A stretch of 64,000 nt of DNA from Bradyrhizobium yuanmingense (GCF_029167105.1 NZ_JARFML010000008.1:62001-126000), one strand, 5' to 3'. Shown: positions 42,120-51,782, counted from the stretch's first letter. A program made the numbers and translations. Notes: generated by a model from the sequence alone, not told the origin.

Positions 42120-43523
42120 TCAGTTCGCGCGGGCAGGCGCGGCGATTGCGGCACGCAAGGAGGCCGCAAAGGTGTCGAGCAGCTTGGTGTCGCTGACATA
42201 GAGCTCGCCCGGATAAGACCGTCGCCAGGCCGACTCGAAATAGGGCGCGCCCTTGGCGGGATCGAACGGCCCGGCGGCGAGCGCCTCGCGCAACCGTGCA
42301 GGTACATCGGCCAGACGATCGACCGCATAGACCAGCGGACAGGAGCGGTAGAATGCGTCGCCCATCACCACCACCGGCTTGCCGAGCAGCAGCGCTTCGG
42401 CGCCCGACTTGCTGTTGACGGAGACGACGGCAGCGGCGCGATCGAGCACGGTGTAATTGTTGGTCTGCGGCGGCAACAGCACGAAATTGTCGAACCGGCG
42501 CGCGAGCTCGAACAGGCGGGCGGCCGAGATTGCTCCGATCTGGGCAGGATGCTCCTTCACCACTAGCACATGCGAATCCGGGATCGTGCGCAGCAGGAAG
42601 TCGACTGTCGCGACCTGGTCGAGATAGTCCGGCGAGCGAAGCGTCAGCGCCATGTCTGCCGGAACGTGGAACGGATAGTAGACGAAGGGCGTTTGGGGAA
42701 GCGGCTGGTAGAGCTTGCGCAGCCGCGTCGCGTTGAGCGCCATCGCGGCATGCACCTGAGCGTGACGCAGATTGTGCCCGAATTCCTGGTGCTTGCCCAG
42801 CGCGAACTGGTCCCAGAGCTTTTCGACGAGACGATTGGCGTTGCGCAAATTGACGACCTTCTTGAAGGCCGCCGAATAATGATGCTGGTCCTTCTTGGGA
42901 ATGACGATCGCGCGCTGCGTCAGCGTGTCGTCGAGATAGGCGCGGACCTCTGATGAAACCGTGTCCGCCGGCGTCGGCATCACGTCGGGCGCGCCGAGCG
43001 TGTCGGGCGTGAAGTACATGCGGCCGCGAAAGAACGACGGCTCGATGAACCAGTTGCGGATGTTGCGGCGCCTTGCGGCGTAGAAGCTCGCGATCACCGA
43101 AAGAAAGCCGCCGAGCTCCTGCACCAGCTCGGCGCGCTTGCCTTGCCGCTCCAGCCGGTCGAGCAGTGTCTCCATCGCGTTGGCGTAGATCATGAAGCGG
43201 CGGCGCAAGGCGGCGCTATCGCGGATCCCGAAGGTGAAGCGTTCATGGCTGAACAGGAAATTGGTTCCGTCGAGGCCGTAGGCGGCGACGCGCGTATCGA
43301 ACGCGCCGCGATCGTCGGGTGAGGGGGCGGCCTTGAGGCCTTCGCGATACATGTTCGTGACCGGCACGCCCTCGGCCGCCGACATCTCGGCGCTGCGATC
43401 GTCGAAGGCAAGCAGCTCCACGTCATGGCCTGCCGCGCGCAAGCGTTGCGCCACCGGAATCCAGAACCGGGTCTGGTATTCGGCAAGCGTGGTGATGAGA
43501 ATGGTCTTCGCAGATGCTGTCAT
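42120..43523 (-). CDS. Capsule polysaccharide biosynthesis-like protein (PF05159-type, GT-B)
   Basis: 467 residues. The C-terminal half has the pattern seen in KpsS/KpsC-like transferases: VKEHPAQIGAISAARLFELA, then NNYTVLDRAAAVVSVNSKSG and EALLLGKPVVVMGDAFYRS. In those, the His-Pro and Ser/Asn loops bind CMP-Kdo. The N-terminus has ILITTLAEYQTRFWIPVAQR, a GT-B opening. It could transfer an acidic sugar, possibly the CMP-nonulosonate made by this locus. ATG 43523 lies four bases after the stop of the upstream gene. Confidence 0.78.
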   Translation of the reverse strand: MTASAKTILITTLAEYQTRFWIPVAQRLRAAGHDVELLAFDDRSAEMSAAEGVPVTNMYREGLKAAPSPDDRGAFDTRVAAYGLDGTNFLFSHERFTFGIRDSAALRRRFMIYANAMETLLDRLERQGKRAELVQELGGFLSVIASFYAARRRNIRNWFIEPSFFRGRMYFTPDTLGAPDVMPTPADTVSSEVRAYLDDTLTQRAIVIPKKDQHHYSAAFKKVVNLRNANRLVEKLWDQFALGKHQEFGHNLRHAQVHAAMALNATRLRKLYQPLPQTPFVYYPFHVPADMALTLRSPDYLDQVATVDFLLRTIPDSHVLVVKEHPAQIGAISAARLFELARRFDNFVLLPPQTNNYTVLDRAAAVVSVNSKSGAEALLLGKPVVVMGDAFYRSCPLVYAVDRLADVPARLREALAAGPFDPAKGAPYFESAWRRSYPGELYVSDTKLLDTFAASLRAAIAAPARAN

Positions 43524-43527
43524 GGCT

Positions 43528-44916
43528 CTAGTGGGCGTGTTCGATCGCAATGCTCGCGAGCGGCAAGCCCGTCATCGCGCAATGCGCGCGCCTTGCCGTA
43601 TATTGCGACGGGCTCGCCTGATCGTGCGCGGCGATGCGCTGAAGCAGGGGCTGGACGATGGACGGTGCGATCCGCTTGTCGCGACGAGCGCGATTGAGCT
43701 GGCTGCGCAGCCGCTCGGTGACGGCCGAGCCGAGCGCCGCGCTGGCGGCGCCCTTGATGATCTGGCCGATGCTCGGCTCGTCGCGCGTGCCCTTCATGGT
43801 GGCAAGCAGCGATACGTAGGGCCGGCGCGAGGTCGGCGCGCGCGTCAGGACGTCGGCGACGCGTTCGGCGGCTTGCCCGTCGTTCAGGTGAAAGAATGCC
43901 TCGATATCGGCGGCGTGAACGCGGGCGAAATCGAAGGCCTCGGTCTCGCGTTCGATATGGTCGATGGCGCTGAGCAGTTCGTCGAACGAGGCGACCGGCC
44001 GGCTCACGCGTGCGGGCAGCGCGGCATGGCCGGCGGTCGTCGGCGTGTTCAGATATTCGAGCTGGAGCGGGAGCTTGCCGAGCAGGACCGATTCCACGGC
44101 CGTCCCGCAATTGAGATGAATGACGGCGGCCGCATTGCGGATGCGGTCGAGCACGCTGCCGGTGCCGTCGATCAGGACGTTGGCGTGGCGCGAGAGCGCG
44201 CTGCGGTAGACGTCTTCGCTCTCGAAGGGGTGCGGTCGCACGAGAATGTTGCGGTCGGGGCGCGCTGCGGCGAGCCGGTCGATCTCGGCGAGATAGCTCG
44301 CGAAGACCTGCTTCAGGTCTGCGATGAAGCGATCGACATAGGTGCCGTCCCAGCCGGCGCGCACCATCGCTTCGCGCTCGCCGCCCGGCTTGCCGGTGAA
44401 GCGTGAATTGACCAGCGGAAAGTTGGCGTTGACGAGCAGGTAGCCGCGCGGCTCGCCATCGAGCAGCGTGCGCCAGCGTGGGGCCGCGAAATCGAAGCGC
44501 GGGCATCCGGTGAGGTGAAGCTGCTCCGGCTTCATGGTCCCGGTTTCGAGGAAGGCGTCGTGCAGCCGGCTGCCCCAGAAGAAATAACCCGTCAGGATGT
44601 CCGCGTAGCCGCTGCTCTTGATGTGGGCCGCCATTGCCGGTGGCGAATTGCCGCCCTTCTCCGCGAGCACGCCGCCCTCGGTATCGAGCACGTAAAGCGC
44701 AAGGCCGGCCTTGGCAAAGCTGCGCATCAGGTCGAGATTGACGGCACGTGCGTAGTTGACGACCAGTGCGTCCAGCCCGAGCCGCGGGACGTCGACGGCC
44801 TGCTCGTACATCGGCACAAGCGCGACCGAGACGCCGCGCCGCGCGAGTTGATAAGCGAGCATGACTGCCCCAGGCAGGTCACGCTTGGGGTGATCGACCA
44901 CCAGGCCTATGCGCAA
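43528..44916 (-). CDS. Surface carbohydrate biosynthesis protein (TIGR04396-like, GT-B)
   Basis: 462 residues. MRIGLVVDHPKRDLPGAVML opens a GT-B-like N-domain. LVRPHPFESEDVYRSAL near 245 and HLNCGTAVESVLLGKLPLQL near 290-310 form the nucleotide-sugar side. This resembles the 'surface carbohydrate biosynthesis protein' family found beside nonulosonate genes. It is probably a glycosyltransferase using CMP-nonulosonate or a related donor. About 100 C-terminal residues are family-atypical and rich in Arg. Confidence 0.78.
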   Translation of the reverse strand: MRIGLVVDHPKRDLPGAVMLAYQLARRGVSVALVPMYEQAVDVPRLGLDALVVNYARAVNLDLMRSFAKAGLALYVLDTEGGVLAEKGGNSPPAMAAHIKSSGYADILTGYFFWGSRLHDAFLETGTMKPEQLHLTGCPRFDFAAPRWRTLLDGEPRGYLLVNANFPLVNSRFTGKPGGEREAMVRAGWDGTYVDRFIADLKQVFASYLAEIDRLAAARPDRNILVRPHPFESEDVYRSALSRHANVLIDGTGSVLDRIRNAAAVIHLNCGTAVESVLLGKLPLQLEYLNTPTTAGHAALPARVSRPVASFDELLSAIDHIERETEAFDFARVHAADIEAFFHLNDGQAAERVADVLTRAPTSRRPYVSLLATMKGTRDEPSIGQIIKGAASAALGSAVTERLRSQLNRARRDKRIAPSIVQPLLQRIAAHDQASPSQYTARRAHCAMTGLPLASIAIEHAH

Positions 44917-44941
44917 GATGTGAGCTCCCGGCAGATCCGCG

Positions 44942-45874
44942 TCAGAGCCGCATCACGGTGCGCTCGAGCTCCGTCAGGGCACCGACCGCGCGGAAGCGCG
45001 GCGGCGGTTCGGGAAAGATGCGCGGCTGCTGGATGTAGGTTGCTGTGTACAGCAGGCGGCTGCGATCCGACTGGATCCGGCTTCCCATGTGCAGGCAGCG
45101 CGCCGTGTTGACGATAAAGGACGACAGCCGGGGCGCGATCATTTCCTTGACCGCGTCCGGGCCGGTCTTGGCGAACACCTGAGCGTCGCTCATATGGCTC
45201 TTCAGCGAGTTGCGGAACGCCTTCGACGGCCCGGCCGGAATGAAGGTAAACGGACCGTCCGCGCTGTCCTGAACATCGGTCAGATAGATGAAGAGCTTGC
45301 AGACGCGCTTGTCGTCGTGATCGAGGTGCCACAATTGCGAGAAGCTCAGCGCCTGGTTCGGAGTCGGTTGCGACAACGTCAATACGACGTCCGACAATTG
45401 CGGAAGATCGTGCATGAAGTCGCCGATGATACGCAGTGCAGCAGGCTGCAGGGCGTAGCGCACGAAGGGATGGTCGGTTGCAAAGGAGCCGTTGACGAGA
45501 TCTTCGTCCAGCAGGCTGACCCAGAATGATTTGTGCCGTTCCTTCTGCTGGCCGACGAGCTCGTTGAGGCGCTTCACCTTGGCGTCCGCGAACGAGGCGA
45601 CGGCTTCCGCGAGGCTGCGTTCCACAAGCGTGGACACGTCGACATAACCATCCTCGGCGAGCTTGCGGCTCGCCTCGGACCACTCGGGCTTCGTGGGAAG
45701 CTGCTTTAGCAGCGCGACGCGCTTGCTGCGCGCAGGCAGTTGCAGGGCGGTCAGACCCGCCTTCACCGCCCATCCGAGGTCGGTGCGGTTGACGTGCCAC
45801 AACAGGCGGCGGAACTGGCTGATCTTCGCCTTCTTCGGGGCTGATTGAACAGCTGTCGTGTTGATGGTTGTCAT
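44942..45874 (-). CDS. Phytanoyl-CoA dioxygenase (PhyH) family protein
   Basis: 310 residues. A Fe(II)/2-oxoglutarate site is seen: HLDHDDKRVCKLFIYLTDV supplies His-x-Asp and CLHMGSR the distal His and the 2-oxoglutarate arginine region. The N-terminal 90 residues are basic and helical. In glycan clusters such enzymes hydroxylate or oxidise a sugar or lipid precursor. ATG 45874 overlaps the stop of the upstream methyltransferase by four bases (ATGA), and GGGAG precedes it. Its exact substrate is unknown. Confidence 0.85.
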   Translation of the reverse strand: MTTINTTAVQSAPKKAKISQFRRLLWHVNRTDLGWAVKAGLTALQLPARSKRVALLKQLPTKPEWSEASRKLAEDGYVDVSTLVERSLAEAVASFADAKVKRLNELVGQQKERHKSFWVSLLDEDLVNGSFATDHPFVRYALQPAALRIIGDFMHDLPQLSDVVLTLSQPTPNQALSFSQLWHLDHDDKRVCKLFIYLTDVQDSADGPFTFIPAGPSKAFRNSLKSHMSDAQVFAKTGPDAVKEMIAPRLSSFIVNTARCLHMGSRIQSDRSRLLYTATYIQQPRIFPEPPPRFRAVGALTELERTVMRL

Positions 45875-46761
45875 GTGGGCTCCCAGCAATACAAAAAACC
45901 ATCATTGTGGATCGTCGGCGCGAACGGCATCCGTTCGCGCGCCAGGACGCGGACGCGGCCCTGCCGCTCGTACTCGTCGAGCGTTGAGAACAGCTGCGTC
46001 TGGTAGTCGACCGAACGGATATAGAGGAAGCTGACGATATCTCGCGGACTCAAGAGATTCAGCAGCTCCGTCGTCGGCTCGATGTTGATGACGCGCTTTG
46101 GCCTCGCAGCAATGATGTTGTCCACCACCTTGCGCACGTCATAAGGGATCTGCTCGATGCAGAAATAGGTGAAGACGACCTGACCATCGACGGCGGAATA
46201 ATTCGGGTCGTTGCCGTCGGTCAGGTCGATCCTGTCGAGCGAAATCCGGTCCGACAGGCCATAGTGTGCCGCGATCTCGCGGCCTGCGGCGATTCCGTTC
46301 GGTGCAATGTCGAACCCGTGCAGCTTCCAGTCCGGATGATTGAGGTGGAGCGAAAGCAGGTTGATGCCGCAGCCGGCGCCGAGCTCGACGATCTCCGTGG
46401 CGCCGCCTGCATGCCGCGCGAGCAGGTCGCCGAGGGCTCGGGCACGGTAGCGATAATAGTCGTCGGCCGCGATCCTGCAGATCTGATTGTCCACCTTGCG
46501 AAGAGCCCGCGCAGGATTCTTGGGTATCAGGAACTCGTCGATGCTGGCGGCTTTGGTCCAGCGCTTCTCGGACAGCATTCGCTGCCAATGCGTCAGATTG
46601 TACTCGGAATCGACGACGTCGGCCGTGCGCTTCACGCGGCGCAAGGCAAGACGGCCAATGCTCCTAGCCGCATCGATGGCATAAGTCGTGGCCTTGTCCG
46701 ACAACGACGCCGGAGCGAACCCTGTGGTGACCGCCTTCGTATCTGTCGCGTGGATGTTCAT
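45871..46761 (-). CDS. SAM-dependent methyltransferase, putative sugar methyltransferase
   Basis: 296 residues. SAM motif I is EIVELGAGCGINLLSLHL near 122-139, followed by LHGFDIAPNGI and FTYFCIEQIP (motif post-I and acidic region). Before it is a stretch QRMLSEKRWTKAASIDEFLI of putative sugar O-methyltransferases. It overlaps the flippase gene upstream and the PhyH gene downstream by four bases each, so it is tightly coupled with polysaccharide assembly. Confidence 0.83.
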   Translation of the reverse strand: MNIHATDTKAVTTGFAPASLSDKATTYAIDAARSIGRLALRRVKRTADVVDSEYNLTHWQRMLSEKRWTKAASIDEFLIPKNPARALRKVDNQICRIAADDYYRYRARALGDLLARHAGGATEIVELGAGCGINLLSLHLNHPDWKLHGFDIAPNGIAAGREIAAHYGLSDRISLDRIDLTDGNDPNYSAVDGQVVFTYFCIEQIPYDVRKVVDNIIAARPKRVINIEPTTELLNLLSPRDIVSFLYIRSVDYQTQLFSTLDEYERQGRVRVLARERMPFAPTIHNDGFLYCWEPT

Positions 46762-48284
46762 TTAGCTGCTTTGGATGTCAGTCCCATCAGTTGTCCGACT
46801 GCGGGAAATACGGTCCGGTGCCGATGCTCGAGGACCAGAAAGTATTGGAGCACCCAGGTCACCAGACAGAAAACCATGGAACCGAGCGCGAGCTTTAGCA
46901 CGCTGTCGAACCGAATGTAACCTGCAATTGCTGCTAGAAAAACGCTTGCCAGAAGAAGGATTGCGAACTGGGTTCCGATCATCTTCGCGAACTGATTGCG
47001 ATCGAGCTCGAGTGCACTGCGCAACTCTCTCAACTGCAAGGGAAGCACGGCGATACTGCCGATGACCTGGCCAAGTATCAGGGCGCGTTCCGCGAACAAA
47101 TGCAGTGTCGCGGCGGAGACCGCCGCCCAGATCAGAAGCTGAACGGCCACCAGCCGGTTGAGCTTGGCCTGCACCTCGGGCCGCGTCAGGAAGATCAGGC
47201 TGCCGATTGCCACATATTGCGCGCAGATCGGAACCAGGAAGCTGAGGCCCATCCAGAACGCGTAGGGCGCAAGAAGCGGGCCGATCCAGATCTCCATGAT
47301 TTCAGGCGAGAGGATAGCGGTGCTGGCAAGCGGCGGCACGACAAACATCGGCATCATGACGAGGCCGAGGTCACCGAGGCGCTGGAACGACGCGGCGCTG
47401 CCGCGCTCGTCGAGCCGACTGGCAACCGGAAGCAGCGCGGATGTCAGGAGACTGACGACCGTCTTGGAGAGCCGCGACAATCGTACCAGCGCGTCGTAGG
47501 TGCCGACGGCCCTCGGCCCGAACAGCAATCCGATCAGGAACGGTTGAAGCGGTCCAGAAATGCCGCCCATCAGCTTGCCTTGCAGCAGCAGTAGGCAACG
47601 ATGCAGAACGTCCTTCCGGATGTCCGGGGTCCATGGCAGCAATCGCATGCGCTTGTGCCGCAGGGCGACGAAGGCGGCAATTCCGATGACGATGGCGCGG
47701 GCCACCAGGGTGGCGAGATAGATGTAGGCGACCACCTCGAAGCCTGCCCCCGCCCACGATGCTGCGAATGTCAGGCCGACATAGGCCGCCGTCGACGTGA
47801 CCTCTGCGGCGCGGAGCAGGTTGTAGCGCTCGAAGCCTTTGACGATGCCTTCCCACACCAGCGCCGGAATGAAGATCAGATTCGCCAGAGCCGTGTAGTG
47901 CATGATCCTGGCGAACGTCTCAAGGTGCACGGCGTCCACCTTCATTGCGACGACGAACAGCGGCGTCGCGAGCCAGATCGCGGCGCTGAGAATCAAGGCG
48001 AGGGCGATGGAGGTCGCTCCCAAGAATGCGATCTGGCGGCTGGCCTGGGTCCAGTTGCGGTGCTCGCGCGCGCGCGCGACGACCTGGGTTGCGACCTCGG
48101 AGAGACCGAGGTCCAGCACCGCCATCGTGCCGCTGGGAAGCAGAAGCCGCGAAATGACGATGAGACCGAACTCGGTGACCCCCCAGGTTCCGATGATCAG
48201 CGGAATGACTGCGAGGCCCAGCAGGGCGGCCAAGCCGAAGGCAAACGCCGAAATCACCGTGTTCTGGATCAGGCGCTTGATCAT
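46758..48284 (-). CDS. Polysaccharide flippase (Wzx-like, MATE/MOP superfamily)
   Basis: 508 residues with about 12-14 membrane helices and a polysaccharide-biosynthesis (PF01943/PF13440) pattern: NTVISAFAFGLAALLGLAVI at the start, then WGVTEFGLIVISRLLLP and the basic cytoplasmic loops typical of Wzx. It would flip a lipid-linked glycan unit across the inner membrane. No Wzy polymerase was recognised nearby, though the 836-residue membrane protein at 58487 might serve. Overlaps its downstream neighbour by four bases. Confidence 0.87.
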   Translation of the reverse strand: MIKRLIQNTVISAFAFGLAALLGLAVIPLIIGTWGVTEFGLIVISRLLLPSGTMAVLDLGLSEVATQVVARAREHRNWTQASRQIAFLGATSIALALILSAAIWLATPLFVVAMKVDAVHLETFARIMHYTALANLIFIPALVWEGIVKGFERYNLLRAAEVTSTAAYVGLTFAASWAGAGFEVVAYIYLATLVARAIVIGIAAFVALRHKRMRLLPWTPDIRKDVLHRCLLLLQGKLMGGISGPLQPFLIGLLFGPRAVGTYDALVRLSRLSKTVVSLLTSALLPVASRLDERGSAASFQRLGDLGLVMMPMFVVPPLASTAILSPEIMEIWIGPLLAPYAFWMGLSFLVPICAQYVAIGSLIFLTRPEVQAKLNRLVAVQLLIWAAVSAATLHLFAERALILGQVIGSIAVLPLQLRELRSALELDRNQFAKMIGTQFAILLLASVFLAAIAGYIRFDSVLKLALGSMVFCLVTWVLQYFLVLEHRHRTVFPAVGQLMGLTSKAAK

Positions 48285-48294
48285 TGGTGTTTTG

Positions 48295-49116
48295 TTACCA
48301 GGCGCTCAATCCGCCGTCGACGGCGATGTTCTGCCCGGTCACGTAGGAGGCCGCGTCGGACACCAGGAACAGCATGGTCCCGACCATCTCATCGGCCCGC
48401 GCCATGCGGCCAAGCGGGACGCGAGCACCATAGCGCGCCTTGAAGGTCTCGTTTTGCCCGCTCTCCACCCCGCCGGGGGTGAGGGTATTGACGCGAACGC
48501 CCTTGCTCGCCCAATAGGTCGCCAGGTGCTTCGTGAGGCCGATGACACCGGCCTTCGAGGCGGTATAGACCGCCGGCGTGTTGATGGCGCGGCCGAGATA
48601 TTCGGAGCCCTCGTAGATGCGCTGATCGGGCGCCAGCAGTCCGTAGATCGAGGCGGTCTGCACGATGGCGCCGTAGCCGCGCTCGGCCATCCGGCCGCCG
48701 AGCACCTGCGCCACGGTGAACATGCCGTCGAGATTGACGGACATGATCTCGCGCCAGATATCCTGCGAGAACGTCTCGACCGGGGCGAAGAAGGCGTCCA
48801 CATCGCGGGTTTTGCTGGCGGCGTTGTTGAGCAGGATCGAGACCACTCCGAGGTCGGATTCGATTGCATCGGCCGTCTTGCGCACCGCATCGGGATTGGT
48901 GATGTCGCAACCGTAGCCCTTGGCCCGGACGGCATGGCGTGAGGCGACGTCGGCCGCCGCCGCTTCGGTCGCAGCCTGATCGAGATCCACGATCGCGACA
49001 TTGGCGCCGAACTCGGCAAGCCCCTCGGCAAATCGACGTCCGAGAATGCCGCAGCCGCCGGTGACGACGGCCGTCCGCCCAGTCAGATCGAACAGAGCCT
49101 TGAAGCTCGTGGTCAT
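48295..49116 (-). CDS. SDR oxidoreductase of the nonulosonate cluster (PtmA-like)
   Basis: 273 residues. NAD(P) motif GGCGILGRRFAEGL near 20-33, NNAAS near 97, and active-site Ser in QTASIYG and YTASK (Tyr and Lys, about 190-194). C-terminal VSDAASYVTGQNIAVDGGLS closes a classical SDR. Position beside the CMP-nonulosonate synthetase matches PtmA of the Campylobacter legionaminic-acid/flagellin glycosylation region. ATG 49116 has GGAGG eight bases upstream. Its precise reaction is not established. Confidence 0.84.
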   Translation of the reverse strand: MTTSFKALFDLTGRTAVVTGGCGILGRRFAEGLAEFGANVAIVDLDQAATEAAAADVASRHAVRAKGYGCDITNPDAVRKTADAIESDLGVVSILLNNAASKTRDVDAFFAPVETFSQDIWREIMSVNLDGMFTVAQVLGGRMAERGYGAIVQTASIYGLLAPDQRIYEGSEYLGRAINTPAVYTASKAGVIGLTKHLATYWASKGVRVNTLTPGGVESGQNETFKARYGARVPLGRMARADEMVGTMLFLVSDAASYVTGQNIAVDGGLSAW

Positions 49117-49129
49117 CGCTTGCGCCTCC

Positions 49130-49831
49130 TCAGGTCGGCAGCCGCTGGCGGAGCAACAGTTCCACCAATGCAAAATCGAGATCCGAATCGATGTCGATCG
49201 AACGCTCTTCCGGCATCTCGAACAGGCGCGTATCCGGATAGAACACCGCGGGGTGCTCCAGGAACGGTGCGACCCGCCAGACATAGATCGACGCGTTCAT
49301 GTCGAAGCAGCGCGGGGCGTCCTGCCGTCGGGTGATGGGCGGATTGGCGGATTTCGAGAGGCCGACGCTGCCGTCGGTGCGCTGCTCGACGAGGTTGAAA
49401 TACGGCGAGCGCCGCGCCGGCGCACCGGTGATGACATTGCGCGCGCCGCTCTCGCGCAGCAACGCCACTGCACCAGTGATGTCCGAGGCCAGCCTGAGCG
49501 GGGAAGTGACGTCGAGATCGACGAAAATTTCCGGCGTCCGACCCATTTGCGCTATGGCCTGCTCGAGGCAGTGCCGGATCGCCGGCAGCTTCGGCGCGGT
49601 GTCGGTCGCCATCTCGTCAGGGCGTTTGACCGCGATATCGGCGCCGGCCTTCACCGCCGCATCGAGCAAGGCGTCCGAATCGCTGCTGAAGGCGATCGCG
49701 TCGAACAGGCCGGTCTCGCGCGCCTGCTCGATGCTCCACGCGAGCACGGGCCTACCCAGGAGATCGCGCGCGTTCTTGCCGACGACACCTTTCGAGCCGC
49801 CTCGCGCGCAGATGGTACAGACAAGGCTCAT
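49130..49831 (-). CDS. legF: CMP-nonulosonate (legionaminate-type) cytidylyltransferase
   Basis: 233 residues, acylneuraminate cytidylyltransferase family. CTICARGGSKGVVGKNARDL at 5-24 is the CTP-binding P-loop; VDLDVTSPLR and the C-terminal IDIDSDLDFALVE supply the metal-binding aspartates. It activates a nonulosonic acid with CTP. Given the GDP-type pathway genes nearby, legionaminic acid is the likely acid, although Neu5Ac or a related acid is not excluded. Start ATG 49831 overlaps the upstream oxidoreductase gene by four bases. Confidence 0.86.
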   Translation of the reverse strand: MSLVCTICARGGSKGVVGKNARDLLGRPVLAWSIEQARETGLFDAIAFSSDSDALLDAAVKAGADIAVKRPDEMATDTAPKLPAIRHCLEQAIAQMGRTPEIFVDLDVTSPLRLASDITGAVALLRESGARNVITGAPARRSPYFNLVEQRTDGSVGLSKSANPPITRRQDAPRCFDMNASIYVWRVAPFLEHPAVFYPDTRLFEMPEERSIDIDSDLDFALVELLLRQRLPT

Positions 49832-50736
49832 GGCGACACCCAGGTCTTGCTGCGCAACGCGCGCTCGCTGGCGTCGATCAGATGCATGACGCCGAGGGCC
49901 TCCGGCAGGGAGCAGGCCGGCTGGGCGCCACGCATCGCCGCCACATGCATGTCGCGGTAGGTCTGGTCGCGCTCGCTGGGGATCTCCCTTGCCTTGCCGT
50001 TGACGGCGAGGCGCCCGCCGACGAGATCGGCCTCGATGGTGTCGTCGTCGACATTGACGCGAATGCGACGGACGCCCTGACGGTCGAGATAGTCCATGTG
50101 AACGTGAACGGACGGCGCCCGCTGCATATCGAGCAGCAGGTCGAGGTGGTCCTCGACGTCGATGTCGCGCGCGCCGGAGGCGCCGCCAAGCGCCGCGACG
50201 CGATGCCATGGCCCGAACAGCCAGAGCAGATAGTCCAGCTCGTGGCTGAGATCCCGCAGCACGCCGCCCCCGGCATCAGCCGTGGCGGAGGCGGTTGTGC
50301 GGTGATCGCGGTCCGGTCGCCAGTCCCTGATGTCCTGGCCGACATAGGCGCCGACCGTGATCACGTCGCGTCCGCGCAGCGTGTCCGCCAGCGCCGTCAT
50401 CACTGGGTGAAAGCGCAGATTGTATCCGACGCTGACATGGGCAAACGGATATTTCGGGGGCGGTGCCGGCGTTGCGAAAAGCGGCTTCTCGACGAGGACT
50501 TTGCCATGGAAGCCGGTTTGCGCCAGCTCTTGCAGATTGTCCGCATGGCGCGCCGTCTCGGTGGCAATCACCACGTAGTCCGGATGCGCCGCCGCAACGG
50601 CCTGCGCGATCGAACCGTAGTCGCCACCTTCGCGCCGGCTGACCGTTGCGACCCGAAGGCCGAGCTCGCGCAGGACGCGCGCATGCCTTGTGCCGATCGA
50701 GCCGAGGCCAACCACGACGGCTGTTGTCGAGATCAC
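49828..50736 (-). CDS. Gfo/Idh/MocA-family oxidoreductase (PtmF-like position)
   Basis: 302 residues. Nucleotide fold VVVGLGSIGTRHARVLREL at 7-25 and EKPLFA (about 84) with the family's catalytic-lysine motif. The second domain has RDLSHELDYLLWLFGP near 170. It would oxidise or reduce a sugar or nucleotide sugar in precursor supply, like PtmF in Campylobacter, whose exact step is unsettled. It shares four-base overlaps with legF downstream and the nucleotidyltransferase upstream. Confidence 0.84.
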   Translation of the reverse strand: MISTTAVVVGLGSIGTRHARVLRELGLRVATVSRREGGDYGSIAQAVAAAHPDYVVIATETARHADNLQELAQTGFHGKVLVEKPLFATPAPPPKYPFAHVSVGYNLRFHPVMTALADTLRGRDVITVGAYVGQDIRDWRPDRDHRTTASATADAGGGVLRDLSHELDYLLWLFGPWHRVAALGGASGARDIDVEDHLDLLLDMQRAPSVHVHMDYLDRQGVRRIRVNVDDDTIEADLVGGRLAVNGKAREIPSERDQTYRDMHVAAMRGAQPACSLPEALGVMHLIDASERALRSKTWVSP

Positions 50737-51782
50737 GGGAAGACCTCGTGAAACTCCGCATGCGCCTGCTCGAAATCCTCCAACCGGCCGATATCGAGCC
50801 AGTACTCGCGAATCGGATAGACTGCGACGCGTCCCTTGTCGGCAATCACGCGCTCGAGCACGGTCGGCATGTCGATGCTGACGCCCGGCGTGACGTGGCG
50901 GAAGACCGACCTGCCGATCACATAGATGCCGGCACTGACGAACCAGCTCTCGGTCGGCTTCTCGCGAATGGTCTGGAGAAATCCGTCCGTGGTGGACACC
51001 ACCCCATAGGGGACGTGCACCTTGTGCTCGCGGACAGCCATCGTCGCTTCTGCCGGCGCTCCGTTGTGGAAGTCGAGAAGCGCTCCGTAGTTGATCGTGG
51101 TGAGGATGTCGCCGTTGGTGACGATCATCGGCAGATCCGGCGGTGTTGCAAACAGTCCGAGCGCACCGGCGGTGCCCAGGCGCTCGGTCTCGTGCACGTA
51201 CTGGATGTTGGCGCCAAAGGCGGCGCCATCTGCAAAGTAATCCTTGATCGTCTGGGCCTTGTAGTTCACCGAAATGAAGATGTTGCCAAAGCCCTGCTGG
51301 ACGACGTTGCGGACGATCGTCTCGAGCAGTGGGCGGCCGCCGACATTGAGCATCGGCTTCGGCACGTCGCGCGTCAGCGCGCCCAGGCGCTCGCCGAGGC
51401 CGCCGGCCATGATCAGCACCGGATTCGGATACTGGCGCGGCTCGAGCAGCTCATCGAGCGTCTCGACCACGACGAGATGGCCGCCCTCGTCGACGAGCGG
51501 GAGCTGCTTGATCGACCTCTGCCGCATCAAATGCAGGCGATCCTCACGGGACAAGGTCGCAGGGGCCGACACCGGCGTCCGGTTCATGATATCGGTCGCA
51601 AGCCCGGTGAGGGCGATGCCGCGCAGCAGTCCGCGTCTGACGTCGCCGTCGGTGACCACGCCGAGCAGCCGGTTCTGGTCGTCGAGCACCAGCGCAATCT
51701 GGATGCTTCCGCTCTCGATCGCGGCAATGGCCTCGCCCACACTGGCCTGGGTACCGACGATGGCCTTGCGCCAGGATTTCAT
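50733..51782 (-). CDS. ptmE: Nucleotidyltransferase with N-terminal CBS pair (PtmE-like, GlcN-1-P guanylyltransferase candidate)
   Basis: 349 residues. Two CBS motifs (about 6-115; VLDDQNRLLGVVTDGDVRRG) are followed by a sugar nucleotidyltransferase (about 122-345): LIMAGGLGERLGALTRDVPK, PMLNVGGRPLLE and TNGDILTT. CBS-plus-NTP_transferase is the PtmE architecture that makes GDP-glucosamine for the GDP route to legionaminic acid. It heads the minus-strand half of the cluster, facing legH. ATG 51782 has GAGG upstream. Confidence 0.83.
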   Translation of the reverse strand: MKSWRKAIVGTQASVGEAIAAIESGSIQIALVLDDQNRLLGVVTDGDVRRGLLRGIALTGLATDIMNRTPVSAPATLSREDRLHLMRQRSIKQLPLVDEGGHLVVVETLDELLEPRQYPNPVLIMAGGLGERLGALTRDVPKPMLNVGGRPLLETIVRNVVQQGFGNIFISVNYKAQTIKDYFADGAAFGANIQYVHETERLGTAGALGLFATPPDLPMIVTNGDILTTINYGALLDFHNGAPAEATMAVREHKVHVPYGVVSTTDGFLQTIREKPTESWFVSAGIYVIGRSVFRHVTPGVSIDMPTVLERVIADKGRVAVYPIREYWLDIGRLEDFEQAHAEFHEVFP

